A DNA stretch of 64,000 bases. Source: Clostridia bacterium. GTDB lineage: Bacteria > Bacillota > Clostridia > UMGS1810. A program made the translations under genes and the position numbers. The DNA is taken from assembly GCA_017481205.1 (NCBI GenBank), contig JAFUPN010000029.1, positions 58,956 to 122,955 of the forward strand. Reading direction: 5' to 3'. This document shows positions 36,124 to 45,958 of this stretch, piece by piece. The notes beneath the pieces were generated by a model. It worked only from the letters and a program-made list of their open reading frames with translations. It had not been told where the DNA came from and did no database searches. Numbering within the stretch: the first letter of the stretch is position 1; the number at the start of each line of letters is the position of its first letter.

Positions 36124-36184
36124 TTGCACAAATAATAATTTTATGTTATAATAACCTCACTATATTTTTTATTGTGAGGTTATT
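36124..36184 (+). promoter_or_regulatory. Promoter with an 11-bp inverted-repeat operator
   Basis: TTGCAC (36124-36129), 17 bases, TATAAT (36147-36152). A perfect inverted repeat (AATAACCTCAC 36150-36160, GTGAGGTTATT 36174-36184) starts inside the -10 box and ends at the base before the ATG at 36185, covering the only ribosome site (GTGAGG). Because transcription would start within the left arm, a DNA operator is likelier than an RNA hairpin. Confidence 0.6.
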
Positions 36185-37321
36185 ATGATTCAAAAAGAAA
36201 TAAACGAAATCCGCCGCCGTCTTTCACCGGACAAAGGCGCAATCAGCAAAATATACGGATGCTTTGTAAATAAGCAGAAGGAAGTAATATCATATGTCGA
36301 CGCATCTGTGGCACTAATGCAGCAGCCCGACTGTGAAAAGTATTTTTCTCTTTTCAAAAAAATTCTCTCCGGCGGAGTCGGCAGAAGTATGATTGATATT
36401 GAGTTTTCTACCGACCAGGTTATGAACGGTGATGAGCATAAGCTTCTTATGAAGCTGAAAAACTCTGAGCTTAAGGACGAAGCTGCCCGCGAAGAGCTTT
36501 TTCAGAAAATCATCAGCTGTGTATCAGTTGAAGACGGAAACTATCTTATTCTGCTCACCTGCGACAACTATGATGTCCCTGTAAAAAGCAAGGACGGAGA
36601 AGGCTACAATGATTCTGACACGGTTTTTTCATATTTCCTGTGCTGCGTATGCCCGGTAAACGACGGTAAGGAAGAGCTGGGATACATGGCAGGCGAACAC
36701 ACCTTCAGAAGCTACATACCTCCCATGATTGTATCCGCTCCCATGCTGGGCTTTATGTTTCCCGCATTTCAGGACAGATGTGCCAATATATACAACGCAC
36801 TTTTTTATACCAAAAATCCATCCCTTATGCATGAGGAATTTATAAACACCGTATTCTGCACAGAAGCGCCCATGTCTGCACCGGAGCAGAAGGAAATTTT
36901 TTCCGATACCCTTGCAGATACCCTGGAAAACGAATGTAGCTTTGATGTGGTACAGGCGGTTCACGAAAAAATCCGCGAAAGAATAACGGTGCATAAAGAA
37001 AGCAAAATTCCAGAGCCCATTGATTTTGATGCTCATGACGTCAGCGCCATTCTCACATCCGGCGGTGTTTCTCCCGAGGCCGCCGAAGCCTTTGAAGAAA
37101 AATGTACCGAGCGTTTTGGAGACGATACCTGCCTCAACCCGGAAAATATTATAAACAGCAAAAAATTTGAAATAGAAACTCCCCAGATAAAAATCACCGT
37201 TGACCCGGACTATTCCTGCACTGTTGAAACAAGAGTAATCAACGGCAGAAAATATATACTCATCCCTGCCGATGACGGAGTAAGTGTAAACGGGATTAAT
37301 GTAAAAATTCCGCAGGAATGA
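36185..37321 (+). CDS. DUF4317 domain-containing protein
   Basis: 378 aa, matching this Clostridia-restricted family of unknown function (MIQKEINEIRRRLSPDKGAI, GCFVNKQKEVISY at the start). There is no signal peptide or membrane segment. No catalytic motif is recognisable. The ribosome site is unusual: it lies within the right arm of the inverted repeat at the promoter, so the gene looks tightly regulated. Confidence 0.85.
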   Translation: MIQKEINEIRRRLSPDKGAISKIYGCFVNKQKEVISYVDASVALMQQPDCEKYFSLFKKILSGGVGRSMIDIEFSTDQVMNGDEHKLLMKLKNSELKDEAAREELFQKIISCVSVEDGNYLILLTCDNYDVPVKSKDGEGYNDSDTVFSYFLCCVCPVNDGKEELGYMAGEHTFRSYIPPMIVSAPMLGFMFPAFQDRCANIYNALFYTKNPSLMHEEFINTVFCTEAPMSAPEQKEIFSDTLADTLENECSFDVVQAVHEKIRERITVHKESKIPEPIDFDAHDVSAILTSGGVSPEAAEAFEEKCTERFGDDTCLNPENIINSKKFEIETPQIKITVDPDYSCTVETRVINGRKYILIPADDGVSVNGINVKIPQE

Positions 37322-37340
37322 GTAACGTAAGGTAGAACAT

Positions 37341-37421
37341 ATGATAAAAATATTAGCTTATTTTCTGTTAGTAATATTGCTTGGCGGATTATACAAATAT
37401 GCGGATTGGGAACTTTTTTAG
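37341..37421 (+). CDS. Possible 26-aa single-helix membrane peptide
   Basis: ATG at 37341, TAG at 37419-37421: MIKILAYFLLVILLGGLYKY then ADWELF. One hydrophobic helix with a charged C-terminal end. AAGGTAG lies 6-7 bases upstream, and the frame starts 19 bases after the DUF4317 stop, which suggests co-transcription. Function unknown; chance occurrence cannot be excluded. Confidence 0.4.
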   Translation: MIKILAYFLLVILLGGLYKYADWELF

Positions 37422-37511
37422 ATCTGTCGAAAAACATATCTCAATGCTTTAATATACTTTTTTATTTACAATGAGATAATACATCTCTGAAAAAGCAGAA
37501 TAAACTGTAAT

Positions 37512-37544
37512 AAAGGGACAGCTCTATTACGGAACTGTCCCTTT
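37512..37544. terminator. Bidirectional terminator
   Basis: A perfect 10-bp stem (37512-37521 with 37535-37544), 13-base loop, T-rich tail. It separates the DUF4317 unit from the convergent AraC gene. Confidence 0.8.
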
Positions 37545-37557
37545 GCGTTTTCATTTT

Positions 37558-38370
37558 CTATAGATTATTGCGGTAATCTGTTGGAGATAACCCCAGCTTC
37601 TTTTTAAACATTCTTGAGAATGTCAGAGGGTCTTTATACCCCACCGAATAGGCTACATTCCCCACAGACAGCTGCCTGTCATTAAACAGCTGACAGGCTT
37701 TTTTCATGCGATAATCAACAATATAGTCTTTCGGTGAAACTCCCAGCGAATTTTTAAATACGGAAAACAGATATTTGCGGCTGATGCCCACATGAGAGGA
37801 TATCTGCTCAACGGTTATATCTTCATAATAATGCGCTTTGATATATCTCACTGCAGTAGTCAGATATATATTTTCACTTTTTTCACTTTCATCCTCATCT
37901 ACAATAACAGACATAGCCTCATACAGCAGAGATGAGAATCTTAAGTTTTCGTGCATAACAGCACCTCGTACCCTGGGCATAGCTCGCAATATTTCTGTAA
38001 GCCGGGCTCCGTCCGACACAGCTGCAACGGGATTTTTAAGAGATATTCCCACATGGTCAAACACTGCCTTTGCTTCATCGCCGTTAAAAACCACCCAGAC
38101 ATAATGCCATGGGTCTTTCCGGTCTGCCTGATACTTTATAATGGTGTTTGGAAAAATGACAAATATCTGTCCTTTTTTCAGTGTGAATTTATTTTGTCCG
38201 CAATAAAACACACCTTTACCCGATATGACATAATGTATGATATAGCTTGTCCGTACTCCGGGGCCCCATGAATGCCCCGGGACGCACAGTTCTTCACCGC
38301 TGTTGACCGGCTTTAAAAGAGTGTCTGTTTTTTTGACAGATACAAAAATATCTGCACAAGGATTTTCCAT
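37558..38370 (-). CDS. AraC family regulator with N-terminal cupin (sugar-responsive)
   Basis: 270 aa from the ATG at 38370 (MENPCADIF) with AAAGGAG upstream; the frame is open further but lacks a ribosome site. An N-terminal cupin sensor (about 25-140, VPGHSWGPGVRTSYIIHYV, GQIFVIFPNTI) precedes two helix-turn-helix motifs (ITVEQISSHVGISRKYLFSV, LSVGNVAYSVGYKDPLTFSR). This is the MsmR/RafR type controlling alpha-galactoside use. It is divergent from the GH4 and GH36 genes, its likely targets. Confidence 0.88.
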   Translation of the reverse strand: MENPCADIFVSVKKTDTLLKPVNSGEELCVPGHSWGPGVRTSYIIHYVISGKGVFYCGQNKFTLKKGQIFVIFPNTIIKYQADRKDPWHYVWVVFNGDEAKAVFDHVGISLKNPVAAVSDGARLTEILRAMPRVRGAVMHENLRFSSLLYEAMSVIVDEDESEKSENIYLTTAVRYIKAHYYEDITVEQISSHVGISRKYLFSVFKNSLGVSPKDYIVDYRMKKACQLFNDRQLSVGNVAYSVGYKDPLTFSRMFKKKLGLSPTDYRNNL

Positions 38371-38400
38371 GACTAAAATCTCCTTTGACCATTTGCAGAC

Positions 38401-38459
38401 ATTATACCATATAAAAGTGACATAATGCAATAGACAATGATATAAATTTCAATTAGAAT
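38401..38459. promoter_or_regulatory. Divergent promoters of the AraC regulator and the GH4 gene
   Basis: Minus strand: TTGCAT (38425-38430), 18 bases, TATAAT (38401-38406). Plus strand: TAGACA (38431-38436), 17 bases, TAGAAT (38454-38459). The two -35 boxes abut, so a regulator bound between them could affect both. Confidence 0.55.
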
Positions 38460-38494
38460 CTAACTGTAACAATAATAAAATCAGGAGGTTTTTT

Positions 38495-39818
38495 ATGAAA
38501 AAGTTTGCATTTATAGGCGGCGGAAGCTTTGGCTTTACCAGAAAGCTGGTTAAAGACATTTTGACATTCCCTGCTTTTTGTGATGCAGAAATAGCATTGA
38601 TGGATATTGATAAGGAGAGACTTGCTTATATTAAAGAAGCCTGCGAGAAAATAGTAAGAGCAGGAAAATATCCTGCAAAGATAACTGCCACAACAGACCG
38701 AGTTGAAGCATTAAAGGGTGCCGACGGAGTTCTCTGTACTGTTCTTGCCGGCGATGTTGATGTATGGAAATACGATATAACTATTCCCAAAAAAATACGG
38801 AGTTGACATTAATGTGGGCGACACCCGCGGTCCTGCAGGCATATTCAGAGCACTTCGTACTATTCCGCTTATGCTGGATATCTGTGCGGATATCGAAAAA
38901 TACTGTCCCGATGCAATATTCCTCAACTACACCAACCCTATGGCAATGCTTTGCCGCGCAATGTAGGAAAAGTTCCCCAACCTTAACATCACCGGTCTTT
39001 GCCACAGCGTACAGGGTACTGCAGATATGCTGGCAAAATGGTGTGAGGTTGATCCCAAAGAGATAGACTACACCTGCGCCGGTGTAAACCATCAGGCATT
39101 TTATCTTGAACTCAAACACGACGGAAAGGATCTGTATCCTATACTCAAAGAGAAGATGAAGAATCCCGAAATTCTCAATGAAGAGCAAGTACGCAACAAT
39201 ATGTTCCTTAATCTTGATTACTATGTTACCGAAAGCAGCGGTCATAACAGCGAATATGTTGCCTGGTACAGAAAGAGAGCCGACCTTATTGACAAATACT
39301 GCACAAACGGCACCGGTTGGAATCCCGGAGGGTATTCATATATACTTAATGAGTATACCAAGCGTAAGGATACCTGGCGTGATGACATAAAAGAATTTCT
39401 GAATACTCCCGACGAAGAGATTGATATCACAAGAGGATTTGAATATGCGGCATATATATTCAATGCATGCTTCGGCGACAACACCATATTCAAATTCAAC
39501 GGCAATGTACGCAATTTCAGCCTCATTGACAACCTGCCCTACGGCTGCTGTGTTGAAGTACCTGTTGTTGCAAGCAAAAACAAGCTTGAGGCAGTAGCGG
39601 TAGGTAAGCTTCCTGACCAGCTTGCGGTTCTGATAAATACCACTGCACGCTGCGAGGAGCTAGCTGTACAGGCGGCATTGGAAGGTGATGCAAGAAAGGT
39701 ATTCTGGGCTTGTGCATTTGACCCACTTACATCTGCTGTCCTCACTCTCGATGAAATACAGGAGATGGTGACAGAGATGTTGGAGCAGAACAAGGCTTAC
39801 CTGCCCTGGTACAAATAA
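38495..39818 (+). pseudogene. GH4 alpha-galactosidase/alpha-glucosidase, broken by a frameshift and a stop
   Basis: The intact enzyme would have ~440 aa and hydrolyse alpha-glycosides by the NAD+- and metal-dependent GH4 mechanism. The NAD-binding start (FAFIGGGSFGFTRKLV) and LMDIDKERL are intact. The frame shifts in a run of seven A at 38789-38795; with six A it reads [22 protein letters not shown] at 38964-38966 then interrupts AM-stop-EKFPNLNITG. Beyond it the conserved GLCHSVQGT (metal Cys/His), CAGVNHQAF and the rest to PWYK are undamaged. AGGAGG precedes the start. Two lesions in an otherwise clean gene suggest recent loss, or sequencing error. Confidence 0.88.
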
Positions 39819-39839
39819 ATCTCAAAAATTCCCATTACC

Positions 39840-39877
39840 CAACGTCAGATTGACGGTCACCCGCAAATCTGACGTTG
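39840..39877 (+). terminator. Hairpin after the GH4 pseudogene
   Basis: A perfect 12-bp stem (39840-39851 with 39866-39877), 14-base loop, followed by CATTTTAG. It lies just upstream of the GH36 promoter. Confidence 0.7.
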
Positions 39878-39900
39878 CATTTTAGTACAAAAAATGTATA

Positions 39901-39929
39901 TTGCAAAAGCTCCTGCATTGAGATATAAT
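39901..39929 (+). promoter_or_regulatory. GH36 promoter
   Basis: TTGCAA (39901-39906), 17 bases, TATAAT (39924-39929), about 28 bases before AAAAGGAG. Confidence 0.7.
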
Positions 39930-39963
39930 GAACATATCAAATCAACTTAAAAGGAGATTACCG

Positions 39964-42042
39964 ATGAAGAATTTTAACGATATAGGCGCTCTGTGGTATG
40001 ATGCAGCAGAGTACAACGCAAAAAATCTCAATTTTATGATTTCAAAAACCGGAGACACTCACGGTCTCGGCAAAAAAATCATTATTGGTTCAACCGAAAG
40101 CTTTTCCGAGCCTGTTTCCGTGAGCGAGGGCTGTGAGGAAACTGCAAAGACGGTAACCGCAGCTTATGAAAACGGTGTTGAGGTTAAAGAAGTATTTGAA
40201 TTTTTTGACACAACAGATGCAATCCGACAGCACAATACCGTGACAAACAACGGAAACGAGAGTATCAAAATTGATGTGCTGTCCTCTGCAGTGAGAATAA
40301 GCACCGACGGCATACTTGAATGGAACGACCCCAATCGATTTAAAATCCACTACTGCATAAGCACCTGGTGCGGTGAGGCTCAGTGGAAAAGCGGCTGCTT
40401 TGAAGACTTCGGTATGTGCAGGGCAAGAGCGTCAAAGGTATGTTCAATTGAGAGAATACTGCTGCGCTCTCAGGGAAACTGGTCTACCAATTCATACTAT
40501 CCCATGGTGATAATAGAAGATATGGAAAAAGGCAGATGCTACTATTTTGAAAACGAGTGTGCACATTCCTGGGAAATTGAAATTTCAAAGCCCTTTGATG
40601 AAATCGTGGTAAATATCAACACAGCAAACTTCGACCACGACTGCTGGACAGTATGCCTCGCTCCCGGAGAAAGCTATACTTCTACAAATGCGGTGTACGG
40701 CATGGCAGAAGGCGGCTTTGAGGATGCAGTAGCAGCTCTCAACAGCTATAAAAGAGAAACAAACCTTGCCAAATGGGAAAACGGTCATGCAGCCCTCGTT
40801 TTCAACAACTACATGGGCGGTACATGGGGCTCTCCCGACGAAAGGCTTACAGACTTAATCGACGCAGCGGCAGAGGCAGGCTGTGAATATTTCTGTATAG
40901 ACGCAGGCTGGTACCTGCCCGGAGAGGAAAAAAACGTATTCGCAGTTCTCGGCAAATATGACTGCAATGACAAGAGATTTGCTCCCTACACCTTTGCTCA
41001 GATAATCGACCGTATAATCAGCAAGGGTATGAAGCCCGGAGTATGGTTTGAGCTTGAGGCGGCAACTCCCACTGCAGACAGCTACCATATACCCGGTGGT
41101 CTGTGCATGAGAAACGGCAGTGTACTTTCCGGCAAAAGAGCATTTTTTGACTTTACCTGCAAGGAGGTATGCGACACCATGTTTAATTATGTGGATGCCG
41201 TGTATAAGCTGGGTGTAAGGTATATCAAAAACGATTTTAACAACTCAAACGGAATAGGTCTCGGCGACAGAGACTACAATGAAAATGCAAAACGCATGAT
41301 GTATGCCTTTCTGAACTTTATAGACGAGCTGCGCCGCAGATATCCTGACATGATAATCGAAAACTGCGGAAGCGGCGGTATGCGCAGTGACAATATGACC
41401 CTGAGTCATCACCACATTCAGAGCACCAGCGACCAGGAATGTTTTTTCAAAAATCCCTCAATCATTATGGGTTCCTGCGCAAATATGCCCCCCGAAAAAG
41501 CCGGAGCATGGTCATATCCCATATATGAGGACTACGGTCCCGAGGAGTTTGACAATCCCGACCAGGAGGCGGTAAAAAATATGCTCACCGAACGCTATGC
41601 AGACGGCGAAACAACAATTTTCTGTATGGTAAACGGCAACATGGGTGCAATGTATATGTCCGGCAGAATTGACTGGGCAGACGGGCTCAACAAAGCTCTC
41701 ATCCATGAGGGAACAGCCCTTTACAAGTCAAACCGGGACTTTATTGCAAAGGCTCATCCTATATATCCGACCGGCATGACAGGTGCAGGTCAAAAGGGGA
41801 TTGCAACCATGGGACACACCGACGGCAGCAGAATCATCCTTGCAGTATGGAAGATTGAAGAAAGCCACAGCGAATTTGTTATTGACCTGAGCAGATATAC
41901 AGACAAAAATTCTGAGCTGAAAATGATATATCCCGCAGCTGACACAAAATGCAAATACAATTTTGTGCCGTCTACAGGCAGGCTGACCCTGAGGCTTGAC
42001 GGATGCAACAATATGGCAAGATTATTTGAAATAAAGATTTGA
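39964..42042 (+). CDS. Alpha-galactosidase, GH36
   Basis: 692 aa from the ATG behind AAAAGGAG. GH36 enzymes release alpha-1,6-galactose from raffinose-type sugars or galactomannan fragments. An N-terminal beta-domain (about 1-265) precedes the (beta/alpha)8 barrel. In RYIKNDFNNSNGIG (about 419) the Asp is the nucleophile; in IQSTSDQECFF (about 480) the Asp is the acid/base. ENCGSGGMRSD, the galactose-binding motif, is also present. There is no signal peptide, so it works on imported sugars, alongside the broken GH4 gene and AraC regulator. Confidence 0.92.
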   Translation: MKNFNDIGALWYDAAEYNAKNLNFMISKTGDTHGLGKKIIIGSTESFSEPVSVSEGCEETAKTVTAAYENGVEVKEVFEFFDTTDAIRQHNTVTNNGNESIKIDVLSSAVRISTDGILEWNDPNRFKIHYCISTWCGEAQWKSGCFEDFGMCRARASKVCSIERILLRSQGNWSTNSYYPMVIIEDMEKGRCYYFENECAHSWEIEISKPFDEIVVNINTANFDHDCWTVCLAPGESYTSTNAVYGMAEGGFEDAVAALNSYKRETNLAKWENGHAALVFNNYMGGTWGSPDERLTDLIDAAAEAGCEYFCIDAGWYLPGEEKNVFAVLGKYDCNDKRFAPYTFAQIIDRIISKGMKPGVWFELEAATPTADSYHIPGGLCMRNGSVLSGKRAFFDFTCKEVCDTMFNYVDAVYKLGVRYIKNDFNNSNGIGLGDRDYNENAKRMMYAFLNFIDELRRRYPDMIIENCGSGGMRSDNMTLSHHHIQSTSDQECFFKNPSIIMGSCANMPPEKAGAWSYPIYEDYGPEEFDNPDQEAVKNMLTERYADGETTIFCMVNGNMGAMYMSGRIDWADGLNKALIHEGTALYKSNRDFIAKAHPIYPTGMTGAGQKGIATMGHTDGSRIILAVWKIEESHSEFVIDLSRYTDKNSELKMIYPAADTKCKYNFVPSTGRLTLRLDGCNNMARLFEIKI

Positions 42043-42045
42043 TTT

Positions 42046-42071
42046 AACAGGGCTGTCACATCAGCCCTGTT
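42046..42071 (+). terminator. Terminator after GH36
   Basis: A perfect 10-bp stem (42046-42055 with 42062-42071) with a 6-base loop, ending in TTTT. Confidence 0.8.
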
Positions 42072-42080
42072 TTCATGATA

Positions 42081-42118
42081 TAAAAATAACCTTGGCGAAA
42101 CCGCCAAGGTTATTTTTA
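42081..42118 (-). terminator. Strong terminator of the PFOR gene
   Basis: A perfect 17-bp stem (42081-42097 with 42102-42118) with a 4-base loop and T-runs on both strands; 25 bases after the PFOR stop. Confidence 0.88.
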
Positions 42119-42143
42119 TATCATCTGAAATTTTTAAGCCGGA

Positions 42144-45100
42144 TTATCTTTCAGCCATCTTCTTGTAGTTCTCATATCTGAGAGCAAGGTCTTTTTCAGC
42201 CTTATCGAAGAGCTGGTTTGCGAGATCGGGATCAGCCTTCTTGAGCATGAGATATCTGTTTTCGCCGTTGAGGAAGTCAGCAACCTTACCTGTGGGCTCC
42301 TTGGAGTCGAGGATGAAGGGGTTCTTGCCTTCTTCAGCAAGCTCAGGATTGTATCTCCAGAGGTGCCAGTAACCGGTGTCAACAGCCTTCTTCTCTTCGA
42401 GAATGGTGTTTGCCATACCGATTTTGATACCGTGGTTGATACAAGGAGCGTATGCGATGATAAGTGAAGGACCGGGATATGCTTCAGCTTCCTTAATAGC
42501 CTTGATAGCCTGGTTCATATTTGCACCCAGAGCTATCTGAGCAACATATACATAACCGTAGGTTGTAGCAATCATACCAAGGTCTTTCTTCTTAACTCTC
42601 TTACCTGCAGCAGCAAACTTAGCAACAGCACCTGTAGGTGTAGCCTTAGAGGACTGACCGCCTGTATTTGAGTAAACCTCAGTATCAACAACAAAGATGT
42701 TGATATATTCGCCGGATGCGATAACATGGTCTAGACCGCCGTATCCGATATCGGATGCCCAGCCGTCACCGCCGAATGCCCACTGACTTCTCTTGATAAG
42801 GAAGTCCTGTCTGTCAGCGATATCCTTGATGTCGGGGTTGGTCATATCAGCATTGCCGATTTCAGCAGCAATAGCCTTAGCTGCAGCCTTGGAAGCCTCA
42901 GCATTGTTCATGCCTGCAATCCAAGCCTTGAATGCGTCTGCCAGCTTGCTGTCAACAACATCCATAACAGCTTCCATTTTTTCTTTCAAAGTATTTCTAA
43001 TCTTGGTGTTGGCCTTAACCATACCGAGACCAAATTCAGCATTGTCCTCAAACAGTGAGTTAGCCCAAGCGGGACCCTTACCTTCTGCGTTCTTGCAGTA
43101 GGGCATTGAAGGAGCAGAGCCGCCCCAGATAGATGTACATCCGGTAGCATTTGCAACCATCATTCTGTCACCGAACAGCTGAGTAATAAGCTTGATATAA
43201 GGTGTTTCACCGCAGCCTGCACATGCGCCGGAGAATTCGAGCATGGGCTGTGCGAACTGTGAACCCTTAACTGTATATTTGTCTGTAAGGTTATCCTTAA
43301 CGGGAACACTCATAGCAAATTCCCAGTTATCCTTTTCAGCAGCAACAACCTCGTCGAAGGGCTTCATTGTGAGAGCCTGTACCTTATCGGGACAAACCTG
43401 AGCACAAACACCGCAACCGAGACAGTCAAGAGCTGAAACCTGAACGCGGAAGGTCATGCCCTCGGGAGCGTCCTTGATACCCTTAACAGGAACTGATACA
43501 AAGCCTTCGGGCTTGTTTGCAGCTTCTTCTACAGTAAGGAGAACAGGTCTGATTGCAGCATGAGGACAAACAAGTGAACACTGATTACACTGGATACACT
43601 TTGAGCTGTCCCAAACAGGAACATTAACTGCAACACCTCTCTTCTCATAAGCGGAGGTACCGGTTTCAAATGTACCATCCTCAATACCTGCGAAGGTGCT
43701 TACGGGGAGCTTGTTACCTCTCTGAGCATTAACGGGCTCAACGATGTTCTTGATAAATGCAGGAGCATTGGATTCTGCCACATTTTCATCCTTAGCATCC
43801 TTCCAGGAAGCAGGAACGTCAATCTTAACAAGAGCGTCGATAGCGCCGTCAACTGCATCACAGTTCATCTTAACGATTTCGTCACCCTTCTTGCCATAGG
43901 TCTTCTTGATAGCATCCTTGATAAGAGCTACAGCATGGTCAAATTCGATAACATTGGAGAGCTTGAAGAATGCACTCTGTGTTACCATGTTTATTCTGTT
44001 AGGTCCGAGACCTACCTTAACTGCAACATCAACAGCGTTGATGATGTAGAAGTTGATTTCATTTTCTGCAATGTATCTCTTCATTTCAGCAGGAAGCTTT
44101 TCGTCCAGCTCTTCGGGAGTCCATACACAGTTGAGCAGGAAGGTACCGCCCTTCTTGAGACCGTCAAGAATATCATACTGGTGGATATATGCGGGCTTGT
44201 GACAAGCGATATAATCTGCAGTATCCAGCAGATAAGTTGACTTGATGGGCTTCTTACCAAAACGCAGGTGAGACATTGTGATACCGCCGGATTTCTTTGA
44301 GTCATAATCAAAGTATGCCTGAGCATAAAGGTCGGTATTGTCACCGATAATCTTGATAGCGTCTTTGTTTGCACCAACAGTACCGTCGGAGCCGAATCCC
44401 CAGAACTTACAGCAGGTAGCGCCCTCGGGAGCTGTGCTGATTTTTTCGGGAAGCTCAAGTGAAAGATTTGTAACATCATCTACGATACCAACTGTAAAGC
44501 CGTTCTTGGGCTCTGCTGCGTCCAGATTGTTGTATACAGCAAGAATCTGTGTAGGTGTGGTATCCTTGGAGCCGAGACCGTATCTTCCTCCAACGATAAG
44601 GGGAGCATTCTTCTTGCCGAAGAACAGATTGCAGATATCGAGGTACAGAGGCTCGCCGAGTGAACCGGGTTCCTTTGTTCTGTCAAGAACAGCAATCTTT
44701 TCAACTGTTTCGGGGAGAACATCGAAAAAGTATTTAGCGCTGAAAGGTCTGTAAAGGTGAACCTTAACCACACCAACCTTTTCGCCCTTAGCCATAAGGT
44801 AATCAATAGTTTCTTCGATTGTTTCGCATACAGAGCCCATAGCAACGATAACCTTTGTTGCATCAGGAGCACCGTAGTAGTTGAAGGGCTTATATTCTCT
44901 GCCTGTGATTTTGGAGATTTGCTTCATGTAGTTGTTAACCACATCGGGAACAGCATCATAGAATTTGTTTGATGCTTCTCTTCCCTGGAAATAGATATCA
45001 GAGTTCTGAGCAGTACCTCTGAGTACGGGGTGCTCAGGATTAAGCGCTTTGTCCTTGAATGCCTTGAGTGCATCCCAGTCGATAAGACTCTTGAGGTCTT

Positions 45101-45665
45101 CGTAGTCCATAACTTCAATCTTCTGGATTTCGTGAGATGTTCTGAAACCGTCGAAGAAGTGGAGGAAAGGAACTCTGCTCTTGATGGAAGCAAGGTGAGC
45201 AAGTCCTGCAAGGTCCATTGTTTCCTGTACGGAACCTGAAGCCAGCATTGCAAAGCCTGTCTGACGGCAAGCCATTACGTCCTGGTGGTCACCGAAGATA
45301 TTAAGAGCATGAGCTGCGATAGCTCTTGCACTTACATGGAAAACTGTGGGGAGCAGTTCACCTGCGATTTTGTACATATTGGGTATCATAAGGAGCAAGC
45401 CCTGTGACGCCGTAAAGGTTGTTGTAAGAGCACCTGCCTGGAGTGAACCGTGTACAGCACCTGCTGCGCCGGCCTCCGACTGCATTTCAACAACATCTAC
45501 TGTCTGACCGAAAACATTTTTCAAGCCGGCAGCACTCCAAGCATCCACATGCTCTGCCATTGTGGAAGAAGGAGTAATAGGATAGATAGCAGCTACTTCT
45601 GTAAACGCATAGGCGCAATGTGCAGCAGCCTGGTTACCATCCATGGTTTTAAACTTCTTTGCCAT
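42144..45665 (-). CDS. nifJ: Pyruvate:ferredoxin (flavodoxin) oxidoreductase, single chain
   Basis: 1173 aa, the normal size of homodimeric PFOR. It oxidises pyruvate to acetyl-CoA and CO2, reducing ferredoxin, and so supplies electrons to hydrogenases. Domain order is standard: N-terminal pyrimidine domain (GNQAAAHCAYAFTEVAAIYP), the gamma region, a two-cluster ferredoxin domain (CIQCNQCSLVCPH, CLGCGVCAQVCPD, about 690-760) and the C-terminal TPP domain with FSGACAGCGETPY, GGDGWASDIGYGG and DTEVYSNTGGQSSKAT. All parts look intact. Confidence 0.97.
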   Translation of the reverse strand: MAKKFKTMDGNQAAAHCAYAFTEVAAIYPITPSSTMAEHVDAWSAAGLKNVFGQTVDVVEMQSEAGAAGAVHGSLQAGALTTTFTASQGLLLMIPNMYKIAGELLPTVFHVSARAIAAHALNIFGDHQDVMACRQTGFAMLASGSVQETMDLAGLAHLASIKSRVPFLHFFDGFRTSHEIQKIEVMDYEDLKSLIDWDALKAFKDKALNPEHPVLRGTAQNSDIYFQGREASNKFYDAVPDVVNNYMKQISKITGREYKPFNYYGAPDATKVIVAMGSVCETIEETIDYLMAKGEKVGVVKVHLYRPFSAKYFFDVLPETVEKIAVLDRTKEPGSLGEPLYLDICNLFFGKKNAPLIVGGRYGLGSKDTTPTQILAVYNNLDAAEPKNGFTVGIVDDVTNLSLELPEKISTAPEGATCCKFWGFGSDGTVGANKDAIKIIGDNTDLYAQAYFDYDSKKSGGITMSHLRFGKKPIKSTYLLDTADYIACHKPAYIHQYDILDGLKKGGTFLLNCVWTPEELDEKLPAEMKRYIAENEINFYIINAVDVAVKVGLGPNRINMVTQSAFFKLSNVIEFDHAVALIKDAIKKTYGKKGDEIVKMNCDAVDGAIDALVKIDVPASWKDAKDENVAESNAPAFIKNIVEPVNAQRGNKLPVSTFAGIEDGTFETGTSAYEKRGVAVNVPVWDSSKCIQCNQCSLVCPHAAIRPVLLTVEEAANKPEGFVSVPVKGIKDAPEGMTFRVQVSALDCLGCGVCAQVCPDKVQALTMKPFDEVVAAEKDNWEFAMSVPVKDNLTDKYTVKGSQFAQPMLEFSGACAGCGETPYIKLITQLFGDRMMVANATGCTSIWGGSAPSMPYCKNAEGKGPAWANSLFEDNAEFGLGMVKANTKIRNTLKEKMEAVMDVVDSKLADAFKAWIAGMNNAEASKAAAKAIAAEIGNADMTNPDIKDIADRQDFLIKRSQWAFGGDGWASDIGYGGLDHVIASGEYINIFVVDTEVYSNTGGQSSKATPTGAVAKFAAAGKRVKKKDLGMIATTYGYVYVAQIALGANMNQAIKAIKEAEAYPGPSLIIAYAPCINHGIKIGMANTILEEKKAVDTGYWHLWRYNPELAEEGKNPFILDSKEPTGKVADFLNGENRYLMLKKADPDLANQLFDKAEKDLALRYENYKKMAER

Positions 45666-45727
45666 TTTTAATGTTACCTCCTGTGTAAATTTATATAAAT
45701 ATAAAAAACATATATTTAACCTTACAT

Positions 45728-45756
45728 ATTATAGCACAAACATATTGATTTTTCAA
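45728..45756 (-). promoter_or_regulatory. PFOR promoter
   Basis: Minus strand: TTGAAA (45751-45756), 17-base spacer ending TGC, TATAAT (45728-45733). A near-consensus extended -10 promoter, fitting a highly expressed gene. The leader is about 55 bases with a GGAGG site. Confidence 0.75.
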
Positions 45757-45958
45757 ATAAAAAATATTCTATTTATATATATCGAAAAAAATTTGTAGGT
45801 TTTTGATAAAAAACAGTGAATAACTGTATGCAAATTGGATATTATACTTTGTATTTTTCTTCAATAACTTGTCGTTTGCGGCAAATTTCATCCGGGCATA
45901 GCGAAGATTTCACCACTTACCGGGCAATTTCATTCCCTGAAACCGATATTTTTAGATA

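Noticed and set aside
36150..36184. The inverted repeat as an RNA thermometer or riboswitch hairpin hiding the ribosome site
   Set aside because: The predicted transcription start lies inside the left arm, so the RNA would lack most of it; a DNA operator explains the position better.
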